Shown: positions 55,110 through 64,000 of the stretch, piece after piece
Layout: each line of letters opens with the position of its first letter
Position numbering within the stretch: position 1 is the stretch's first letter
DNA from: Exophiala sp. HKRS030
Taxonomy: Eukaryota; Ascomycota; Eurotiomycetes; Chaetothyriales; Herpotrichiellaceae
Assembly (NCBI GenBank): GCA_023897205.1
Contig: JAHWDD010000006.1
Coordinates: forward strand, 4,216,001-4,280,000
Direction of reading: 5' to 3'
Length of the DNA stretch: 64,000 nucleotides
Translations under genes and position numbers: made by a program
The notes under the pieces: generated by a model
What the model was told of the DNA's origin: nothing
The model's input: only the letters and a program-made list of their open reading frames with translations
Database searches by the model: none

Positions 55110-56958
55110 ATTGTTAATGTGTAAGCTTGAGAGCTGTTTTGATGATGCCTGGATTGAGTGATGAGAAAAGATGATGGATGAGCTGTGTGATGGATTGTAG
55201 TTCAAGCGAGGATCGAGAGGGTTTATATCCCCTTTCCCTTTACTCTTCAGCTACCATAAGCATAGACTTGTCAAAGCCTCAATTGCCTCAATAGTCATTG
55301 TGTAGGTATGCTGAAGAATTGTAACATCAAGATATTTTTTTGTTGGTATGCTGAAGAGTTGTAACATCGAGATACTACCCTCCATGGACAATGGACTATT
55401 GAACTCACAAAGAACTCGGTATTGAACCTTGAATTTTGTCCTCAACCAGTGAAGGTCGTTTCTCCTGGGGGCTTACGTACTTCGTGCTGAGGGTTCTGCG
55501 CTAACAGTACCATCCAAACGGTTTGAACAAGAGACCTAAGCTTTCTATCACCCAACTTGGCTTTCTGGGCTTGCGAGAGGATCTTCCTTGCATCGTACCG
55601 GATAACCTGCGTGACCTTTCGAACTTCGTTAGCGCAGAGCATTCCGTTCCACGTAAGAGGAGGCGTATCTTCCTGATCCATTAAACTGTGAGTACCATGT
55701 CGGCGATCATAAGTCTTCGTAGCCCAATGGAGTATTTGCTGCAGGCTTGCGCGTGACTAGTATCAATCAGGTGTTTCCACGGAATGCACAGCATAGTGCT
55801 ATTTTCCTGATATCCATTCTCGAATAATGCTCGAGTGTATATTGGTGACGCGTCCGCCTAAGAACGGATGAAAGGATGTCACCGTACCATGTAGTGATAC
55901 ATTAGAGTGTTGGTTAGGCTTTTAAATGTATGGAGAAGGACTTTCTCACCACAAACTGTTGTTGGCGTTGAGAAATCGCTGAGATAGACTTTCGTGATCC
56001 GCTCAATTAGGTTAGTCTACCAACGTGACCTCCGCATCCGAAACTAAGCGAGATCCAAGCGATACGATGACGATGACGTCTGTCACCCACGAGTCTGGAT
56101 CCGAGGCTCTCAGACCACATGGAGGTCTGCGTGGTAGGTATGTACTGATTAAGTCGCTCTACCAGATTCAAATACCTCACCCTGTATTCTGGGGATCTAG
56201 CTCTTCTCAAAATTCTTACCATATGCATCTACCAGGATTAAAAATAGTGTCCCCAAGTAATGGGCACGATCTTGCTTGGTCCCTATACTCCACAACCTAG
56301 GTACCACTCGTCAAAACAAGGGGAACCAGGAACCAGGAACCAGCAGCGAGAAACTGGTCAGTGGGTCCCAGAATTGATTTCGACCGAGTTTTTCCAATTT
56401 TAGCGATTAGGTTAAGAATTGCAGAATAGAATGGGACCGCCAGGACGAGGGTAAGTGGGAGGGTGAGAAGAAAGGTGAGTAGAGGTGAGAGGGGGGTGAG
56501 TCGTGAAGAAGTAGTTTTAAAAGCGGCACGCTCGTGGTGAGCGCCCACGTGAGCTGCGAGCAGTTTTTACATTGCTTGAGCTGCCAAGGTTGCAAAGTCA
56601 CGTTGTTGTGGCTGGTACGCTTGGTGGGTGGCTGTCATGCTACTTGAGTCCAACGTACCTAGATACTCCGTATTTTCACCAACTGCCAAGGAGAAACCAG
56701 AGTCATCCAAACACATGAGTTGAACCCCTGTCAGCCCGCTATCCTCTAACATCAATTGAATACTCCTAATGGCTAAGTGGCGGGGACAACCTTTCGAAGA
56801 TTAGGGGCCAGCGCATGGAGGACCTACATCGCTTCCCAGAGTATATTTGGATCTGATCGGACAATATTTAGTACTAACGGGCAGCCTTTTGTCTTGCTCT
56901 GGTAAGATGCACCCCTCTTGTAATCTGTGCGAATGTGCCATCTCGCAGTTGTGCCACA
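55110..56958. other. Intergenic, relic-rich neighbourhood
   Basis: No clear gene. A 79-codon minus-strand frame at 55442-55681 (MDQEDTPPLTWNGML...) has protein-like composition but no motif or splice partner I can identify. Direct GGAACCA repeats lie near 56321-56341. Confidence 0.35.
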
Positions 56959-57365
56959 ATGTCTGGCATTGAGATTATAGCGATTGCTGCCAGCGTCATC
57001 CAGAGTGCTGATCTCGGTGGGAAGTTGTCCGTCAATTGTTTCACTTCTCACGCAAGATCAAAAACGCCGACAAAAGCATCGATGTCATATCGAAAGATAC
57101 TGCCGCTACGGGGGCGGTCCTCCAGCAACTTGGGAACGAGCTGAAAAGGGGCCAAGAACTCGGGCTCTGTTCCCAAAGAGGCTGGCAGCTTCATCCAACC
57201 CAGAAGACCAATTCATGCCTTTAAGTGAGGACCTAACAGGAAGGAGGAGGAGGACCATAGACTGGTCGTTTTCGGCGGCGATAGCGGAAGCAGCCTCTAG
57301 TGGAGATACGGTTGAACAAACAACCTCAGCACGCTCCTCATTCGCACAATCAGACAAAAGTTAAA
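56959..57365 (+). pseudogene. Relic of a fungal STAND/PigL_N-type N-terminal domain
   Basis: The ATG at 56959 opens MSGIEIIAIAASVIQSADLGG, the typical start of the fungal N-terminal domain found in azaphilone-cluster PigL-like and NACHT/STAND proteins. At about 57034 the frame is lost by one base. The next frame continues the same domain, LFHFSRKIKNADKSIDVISK then DTAATGAVLQQLGNELK. A further shift follows near 57160, and only scattered similarity remains to about 57365. No NACHT, ankyrin or WD40 partner domain follows. The family is common in heterokaryon-incompatibility-type NLR proteins and many copies are partial. This one is non-functional as read, unless the shifts are assembly errors. 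Confidence 0.6.
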
Positions 57366-58684
57366 GATACAGTGTTTTGCAGTCGCAAGACGAGGTTGAG
57401 TGCAGAGAGCATGATGAATTAAATATCGATTGCGATCTTTATTGTCTTTGTGAAGGAACAGAGGATGCCTGCAGCTTGTACAGCTCAAGCACCAGGAAAC
57501 CCCAAGGTCAACAAGAGCAGCAGAAGCAGCAACAGCAGAACGCCAACCCCCACCTGCCCACGCACGCGGTATGGACAAGTCCACAGGAAAGCCTTGACCC
57601 AGTATCGCCATGGAACCCAGGACATGTGGGTGGCAACGAAACCCACCAGACACCGAAGGGAAAAGGAAATGAGAATGGCGAGACGACCATCGCTTCCAGA
57701 CTTGGTAACGCCCTCGTTGAAGATGCGGCCGATGGACGCAGGGTGATAATGGACTTGCTGCTACGGTGGACAACTATCTCCAAATGCGAAATTCAGGTTC
57801 ACGTGTGAGGTCAGCTTTTGTGTTGCTTGCAGGATTCCCTTTCTAAGATACCATGGTACCTTGGGGTTCTGTGTCCAGGCTTGCACGAGGGTTAATCCCC
57901 AACTTTCGTAACGCTGGCTGTCGCGTTTCTATTCTATTCCGTTATGGGCGTGGTAGGCCTACCAAAGATGAAGAAGCCGAGGATTCAGGATTGGCCTATC
58001 TGCAAAAGGTGTCAGTCATCTTGAAGTGGCCTCGTTCTTCAAATTAACAATTGCCAGTCCATATAGCAGGGGTTGCTGCACAGCGAGACACAGGCGGAGT
58101 GTGAAATCGCTAGGGCAAACCTGGCCCGCAGCAGTTCAAGCTCACAAGTCGTAGGAATAACCTTTCCATATCCTAGGCTCTTGATTCGTAAAAGTCAGTG
58201 CAAAAGCAGCAGTAGACATCGTCCCGCGTGCGTCGCAACCTCAAAGCAAAGGAACAAAGGGATGTGTAGAAATGATAATCATGGTTTCTATTGCTGCTGG
58301 CACGTGTGCTTGCCTGGATATAGTATATACATCTACACCTGTAACCATATCAATGCTCTCTAACCTGTTAAGTAATCTTTCAAAATTGCCGCCGCTTGCT
58401 TCTGTGATCGTGCCCATACCTAAAAGGCCGCAAGATGTCCGTCCAGTCCAATGTGGTTTGCCCGAAGGGGTAAAAACGTTCCCAAAAAGATCATGTATCT
58501 CATAAAATCAATAAAGAGATGAAAGTCATACAATTCGTAAAAACCCTGACAAGAGACCAGCGTAACGCTCGCTCTGCGAGATGTAATCTTGGTCATTTTA
58601 TTCTCCGAAACCCCGTGGTGAGTGACCGCCACCTTATCAAAAAAATTTTCCTCGATCGCTCATCAATCGTGACGTTTGTTTGCT
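57366..58684. other. Intergenic
   Basis: Overlapping open frames at 57377-57808 (+) and 57297-57783 (-) are Gln/Arg-rich and contradictory, and may be the remains of the downstream part of the PigL_N-like gene. From 57850 to the glucanase 3' end, nothing is supported. Confidence 0.35.
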
Positions 58685-60538
58685 CTAGCGTTCATCCGCA
58701 GCACGCTTACCTACGGTCCCTCTTTTCGCGATATGTCGATGCACAAGACGATGTCCGAGGAGATGGCTTGCCTTGTCCGCAGCACGTTTCTGCATGTTTT
58801 TCTCAGTTTCGAGTGATGCACTGCGCTTGAGGGATTCCGTGTCAAGAAGTGGGGCTGCAATGTCGACCTCTGCGAGAGGACTTGCGTCCCGCTTTCGTCT
58901 CTCGTCGTTGTCGAAATACCCGGTGGGTAGCGCGGTGATGGTGTAGTAGATACCATTCTTTTCGCCAAAACCGGCGCCAAAATTGCCGTTGTTGACGTTG
59001 TCGTTGCTTGACCCGGTCGCTACCGCAGCCGGTGCAGGAGTTGTTGTTGCGGCTGGCGCTGCTGGTGCCACGGTTTGTGGTGCGGCGGCTGGGACATCTG
59101 CATTCGTCGCTGCTGGCAAGGGAACCGCGGAAGAGCTAGGCACGGCAGCATTAGGGATGGCACCGGCGGACGATGCAGCTGGAATGGCGGCAATGGGACC
59201 GCTCGAGGTGGTGGCGATAGGAGCAACAGCGTTGTTGAATGCACCTGCACTAGACGCCACGGCTGAGACGGTGGGAACGCTGGACTCAACAGCAGCGAAG
59301 TTAGCTTTGCCACCCCAAGATCTAGTGTACCGTCCGCCACCTCCTCCCCAGGCATTTCCGGCCTCAGAAGTTTGTGTCTGGCCAACACTTTGGTCGCCAT
59401 AGCCTGGTGCTGAAGAAGGCAGCGGTACCACTCCACCTGAGATAGTTGGCACGATGGAATTGACGCCCGGTCCTTGACTTGGCACTCCGGGTTGAGGTTT
59501 GCTACCTCCGCTTCCGCTCTGGTATACCTTGAGGGAGTTGACGGACCAAAAGGCGTCCTTGAATGCTGCAGGATTATCGCGGACGAATTGTTGACATGTA
59601 GAAGCCTTGGATGAGCAAACTGGATCCGTGGACCATACATTGCCAGCCCAGTCACCGCAGAACGTCGTGTCAAACACAATCTGATTGTTCATAAAGAAAT
59701 TGTCCACGTCACAACCTCCTGTGAAACTGCCGGATGGTTGACCCCAGCCGCTGGGCTCAGGATTACCAGAGGAGATATCACTTGGGATGCCACCACGAGG
59801 GAAGAACCAAATCGAGATATGGTCTGAAGTCCATTCTGTGGCAAAAACACCACCTTGAATGGCATTGAACCCAGTACCGTAAGAAGCTTTGTTCGGTGAG
59901 TGAATCTGACATCCGGCGTTCGTCGCTTGACCCGATGCCGCAACATCACAATTGGGTGTGGTTATTTGACCATCAAACAGACCGTTGCTCACAATCGAAC
60001 ATCCAGGTCCAGTATGCAAGGCCATAGAGTTTCCAGTCTGCGAGTTTACACCCTCGATAATATCGATTTCCCCTGATTTAGGCCAATTGGGTCCGACAGT
60101 CCAAAACGCAGGCCATGTTCCACAAATTCCGCCAGGCATATGTGAAAGGTCGAGAATGATAAGGCCATGGGTGTAGGATTTCTTACTTGTGATCCGTACA
60201 CTTTGACGTCCAGAACCCGAGGCAACGTTTGTGTAGTCGACACCCATATAAATGGCTCCATTGTTCGTGTTAATCAATCCTGCAGATTGAGCTGCAGACT
60301 GGCCGATATATGAGACGTATCCATGTGTTGGGTCAGGTGCCTGTTTCACAAATGGTCAGTAAATGCTTCTTCTTTCAAAAGTCTGGGTATAAGGGGAACT
60401 CACTGTAAAAAAATCAAACATGGAGAAAAATTTGTCTGTACTGTAGTCATCCTCCAGCACGTAACCAGACGCACTGGAAGACACCAGCGTCGCTGAAGCG
60501 ACAACAAGGAAGAATGCAGACGACAGGGATGCTAACAT
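58685..60538 (-). CDS. GH16 beta-glucanase, secreted, with Kex2-rich C-terminal tail
   Basis: Exons 60538-60404 and 60340-58685 give 596 residues. The 63-nt intron (GTGAGT donor, GAAACAG acceptor) is phase 0. The start MLASLSSAFFLVVASATLVSSSA is a signal peptide; an upstream in-frame ATG at 60784 would bury it and is rejected. The catalytic domain (residues about 30-330) carries the GH16 signature GEIDIIEG with nucleophile Glu136, helper Asp138 and acid/base Glu141. It also has HMPGGICGTWPAFWTVGP and a set of paired cysteines. The family hydrolyses or remodels 1,3(4)-beta-glucans in the cell wall. A long Ala/Pro/Ser/Gly linker follows, then a 70-residue tail with RRKR and several Lys-Arg sites (SLKR, MQKR, IAKR, VGKR). 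No GPI signal is seen at the end. The tail is unusual for the family. Confidence 0.93.
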
Positions 60539-61839
60539 CTTGACGACGGCTGTGGTTTCTTGGTCGAATCCGATGATGTGTGATGTAGAGGTGGCGAGCA
60601 CAAAGATTTGCTTCGACAATAGGAAGTGGTTGAGTAAAAGAGTGACCGCTAGGGGTTGCCGGAATGTATCCAGATGCAGAAGCGAGGAGTTGGGCTTGTG
60701 CTCAAAGGGAATGGACGCAGAGATATGCTCAGCAATATCAGACAAAGGAATGAACGGAATGAAAGACGATTGTTCAACCAGCACCGACCAAAAGTCGAAA
60801 GCGACAAAGAAAAAAAAAGGTCACTGTACCCAATGTCCCCATCTTCGAGCAGAGCATTCGAAGGGTAGATATGTATACAGGAAAAATGTATGTAGTCGCC
60901 AACCCACTATGGGGCCGACCCGCCGAGGATTCCGGATAAGGGGTGTAGGGGTCAAGGAAAACTATACACGAGGTCTGATAGGTAGGGTTGAGTCCGCTGC
61001 CCAGATAGGACAACTGGACTGTGGTGGAAGGTCATATTGGCGAGATCCACTTCCAGCATCTGGGCTGGGAATTGAAGTCTGTGAGCCACACCGGCAGCTG
61101 CAGCTACTGATGAGATGTGCCTGCGCATGACATACCGTATAGCTGACGCGTTGATGGAAATCTGCTATAGGCCCGGACGCGCGAAAGTAAGGGGTTACTT
61201 GGACGGCGGGGTTTCCTAACTTGGCGTTATGCGGGCCAAGTGACGGAGGAGAGGACAGTCCTTAGCAAAGATATCACTCGGTGATTTTGCAATCATCGTA
61301 TGCTCACTGGATCTTCAGTGATGGATCAAGGCATAAAGTCTCCCCTCTTGCAATCTCATCTCTTACCAGGCATGGGTAGGTTGTCCATGTGTTAGGCATT
61401 GAAGAATTTTCGAAGAACGCTTCAAAGGTGGATATGGGTAGCTGTCAACGCGTGAAACTGGAGTGGCTGAAGTCCACAAAGATGAAACGAGGGGCAGATG
61501 TACAATGGCACATGAACGGCTCATCTTTTCCGTTGATAGGCCAAAGGCGATGAACCTCGAATGTGCGGTAACAAGAAATAAGAAAAGTAGGGGTTGTCTA
61601 TCAATGTCAAAGAAGACCAATGGGCGATGAGAGCGGCAATGTCACGTGGAAGGCTAGGAGTCTCCCAAGGCCCGACGCGTTTCGGAATTCGGCGAGACCT
61701 GATGGAGCCAATCACCATGTGGGTGTGGTACACCCCGAGTCTACAATCCAGCCCCTTTAAAGAATGCAACCAATTTATAGAGCCAGGTGACGAACGTTAC
61801 AGATGAGTGATCAAGTGAATATCACAGATTATCTATCAG
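60539..61839. other. Intergenic between GH16 and VPS8 genes
   Basis: 1.3 kb, presumed promoter and leader of the GH16 gene plus the 3' region of VPS8. A plus-strand frame at 60540-61130 overlaps the leader and shows no motif. No other gene is supported. Confidence 0.45.
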
Positions 61840-64000
61840 CTATACACAAACTGGACAGAACAGTCGAGATGAACCATCTTCCATCTGTCCAGGCACTAAG
61901 CATCTTTGATGATACAAATGTCGACAAGAGAAAATCACTATGGGTCCAAGCTCCTCAGAAGGTTCACTGGACATTTCATCCTCGGGTGGATCTTCTGAGC
62001 TGACATCAACTGTGGCTTTGCCTTTACCACGGGATCCATTATCCTCATCCGCGATCTCGCTCGGTTGAGCGCGCTTTCGTCGTAACGATCTCGCTACTTC
62101 CATCTTTCGCCAATCGTCCCAGACTTTGGTACTCATCCCTGGACCCCATACACGTCGACGACAAAGTTCGCATACTTGACCTCTTGGCCGCCAGCCTCTT
62201 TGTCTGAGAGCCGTTACTGCATCAAGACTTACAAAAACGTCTTTGTCCAACATTGAGTTCGACAGTGAAAGAAGTGATTCTTCGTATGCATACGCCGAGA
62301 ATATGGATTTGATTACGTTGCGAAGTTCCGACAATGAAGGGCTTGCTTCGGCGGCGTGAGTCAGGAATGCTCGTAGAATTCGGAGAAACATCATGTCACG
62401 GGCTCCCGAGGTTTCCCGAATTGAAGTCGTACTTGCTAACAATGCTGTGAAGACTTGCTGAATGGTGTTTCGAAGTGATGTGTTAATCGTACTGTCCTCG
62501 TCGTTGTGTTCGTTTGCTGAATATGTAGAAAAATCGCGAGCAATCCCAACCACGGAGATGATGATATCAAGCCATAGGCTTTCTTCGAAGGAGAGAGCTC
62601 GATTGGCACTGACTGATCGTCGGGGGACTTGGCAACACCAGCAGCCTTTGGAGCATTTTTCATCTGTTCTTGGCAAAGCCAAATGCCGACAAGGGAATAT
62701 TTGTCTATAGCCTCGAGCAATCCGTCACTGGAGTGTCTGATCGAAGCGTTGTCTTCACTATTGGCTGAGCTTGGTGTCAATGATCGAAGAGCTGAACCTA
62801 GAAAGGCCAGGTGTTTTGTCAGGCGTTGCATGGCTTCCTTGACATGGCCTTGCCGTACTTGTAGAATTACGGCCGCATCAATAATGCCATTTTCCTCGAT
62901 TGCTGGTAGAACTTCTTCAAGACGTAGATCGCCTTCCTGAATGTGCTCGATATATTCTCGAACATGCGATGGTTCGAATTGGCACAAGAGTCGAACGTAG
63001 AGTTCCTTTGTCTCGTTTGGATATGCCTTTTTTCGCGTAGGTTGGCCTCCTGTTTCAAACAATGTCTTCAGATATTCAAACTGACTGAACTCATCTGCAT
63101 TCAGGACGGCGAGGAACGTTGGATGCATGTCTGAAGCTACTTCGTCAATTGTTAACGCAGTCTTTTGAACATCAATATCAACAAGGTCAAGAGCATGTTC
63201 TTCAATCTTCTTCCTGACCTCTTTACGTTGTTGTTCCAGTAGGAGAGATCGTGGTCTTAAGCATTCCAAGATTACTGCAAATACCTCTTCTTGATCCTCC
63301 TTGTCCACGAAGTAGGTGTGGATGAGATCAGAAAACTGATGTTCCTGCTTGTATACTGCTTTGAGTACTCTGTGGAAACGTGCTTCCTGGAGTAAAGGTA
63401 CCAATGCGAGTATGTTTGGCGGTTGGAAAATGGACAGTAAATACTCCACACTAAGTTGGGCATCTTCTCGCATTTCTTCGTCAGGATAGCGGCAAAGACG
63501 AGTGAAAATCTCTTGAAGAACGCTGCCAGAAAGCATCATATGTTGTGGATATTTCGCGAGGTTGCGAGCCACAAACATATCCAGATATATGGTTTCCTCT
63601 GTGTCAAAACCGGTCGACATGATATCCAACAATATACGCGCAATATACTGCCGTGTATATGTACGACTGGATTGTGCTTGCTCCAACACATCATCATCGT
63701 CGGCAGAATTTAGAAAACTGTCCTCAAACGCCTCGTTTAGTGCCGCAATGAAATTCGATGCATCAAAGTGCAGCACTCTAGTCAACGCGACAAACGAATC
63801 TGCTGTCGATTTGTTGCGATTAGGTTTGCTCGTCTCAGAAGCGCCATTGACAGAGGGAACCCCGGAGAAGAAATAGTCATAAACCTGAGACTTTGCTTCT
63901 CTAGCAACTTCATCGTCCATGTCATCTCCTGTTGGATAGACACGGGTTGTGAGTATAAAGGAAATGTACGGGAAGAGCTTTTGTGCTAAAGCATATCGGT
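61840..64000 (-). CDS. VPS8: Vacuolar sorting protein 8 (CORVET subunit), 3' part, with one frameshift
   Basis: The coding sequence is open to the right edge (in frame from 63998), so the N-terminal propeller lies outside the window. What is seen is the helical solenoid, for example RQYIARILLDIMSTGFDTEE, PNILALVPLLQEARFHRVLK and YVRLLCQFEPSHVREYIEH. It continues through KYSLVGIWLCQEQMK to a C-terminal RING-like zinc module (CELCRRRVWGPG, then CRHLYHQRC and FCPVC). This order is diagnostic of Vps8, which scaffolds the CORVET tethering complex on Rab5 endosomes. Between SLVGIWLCQEQMK and LSFEESLWLDIII the frame moves by one base with no room for an intron. A C5 run (G5 on the plus strand, 62622-62626) is the likely site, since one more base there would restore the frame. 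It is probably an assembly error or a recent mutation. Confidence 0.85.

Noticed and set aside
55700..55760. Possible tRNA-like segment (tagcccaatggag...)
   Set aside because: There is no complete cloverleaf, no B-box-like GGTTCGA at the right distance and no terminal T run.
59020..59679. 219-codon minus-strand frame overlapping the GH16 gene
   Set aside because: It is an alternate frame of the Ala/Pro/Ser-rich linker of the GH16 enzyme. It has no domain, and the GH16 frame is certain.
63602..63876. Plus-strand frames antisense to VPS8
   Set aside because: They have no motifs, and the minus-strand Vps8 solenoid is clear.

Overview
The window is nuclear DNA of a filamentous ascomycete (Pezizomycotina). 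The evidence is genes interrupted by short GT-AG introns (mostly 52-131 nt, often with CTAAC or CTGAC-like branch sites), Zn2Cys6 and fungal-specific transcription-factor domains, an Afi1/SPA DENN protein, a GT90 capsule-associated-type glycosyltransferase, a GH16 wall glucanase, an HDEL-tailed disulfide isomerase, and fungal copia and STAND-type relics. A narrower placement cannot be supported by reading alone. No prokaryotic operons, CRISPR arrays, rRNA or tRNA genes were recognised.

Layout. 0-18 kb: a VOC-fold protein with a very long disordered tail (+), an RNase H-like reading frame broken over two or more frames (+), a membrane short-chain dehydrogenase (-), a small unknown protein (+), a transcription-factor C-terminal domain without a zinc cluster (-), an unknown YIPPHLR protein (-) and a secreted, probably GPI-anchored protein (-). 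18-46 kb: mainly housekeeping genes, namely the DENN/Afi1 polarity protein (-), an EF-hand light-chain-like protein (+), GT90 (-), Kre33/NAT10 RNA cytidine acetyltransferase (+), a 1,093-residue unknown (-), an Mpd1-like ER disulfide isomerase (-), a complete Zn2Cys6 activator (+), a decayed Ty1/copia fragment and a GPALPP/DUF3752 protein (-). 46-52 kb: an unknown basic protein (+), a C2H2 zinc-finger protein (+) and cyclophilin H (+). 52-58.5 kb is a relic-rich stretch: a both-strand open region, a frameshifted secreted repeat protein with Kex2 sites, and a frameshifted fungal STAND N-terminal (PigL_N-like) domain. 58.6-64 kb: a GH16 glucanase (-) and the 3' part of VPS8 (-), which runs off the right edge.

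How the genes fit together. There is no obvious biosynthetic cluster. The resident genes cover secretion and trafficking (DENN/Afi1, VPS8, Mpd1-like PDI), cell wall or glycan work (GT90, GH16, GPI-anchored protein), RNA and ribosome biology (NAT10, CypH) and regulation (two fungal transcription factors, a C2H2 protein). Several pairs are divergent (SDR/unknown, DENN/EF-hand, GT90/NAT10, PDI/Zn2Cys6) and probably share intergenic promoters. NAT10 and the 1,093-residue gene converge.

Most interesting: a secreted precursor at 54.0-55.1 kb made of 18-residue units punctuated by Lys-Arg sites, the architecture of kexin-processed peptide (KEP/RiPP-like) precursors, but carrying two frameshifts. Also notable are the RNase H-like gene, an EF-hand gene whose first coding exon is only the ATG, a GH16 enzyme with a tail full of Kex2-type sites, and a one-base frameshift in VPS8. 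All exon joins are my own reading of splice signals and reading frame; none is backed by transcript data.
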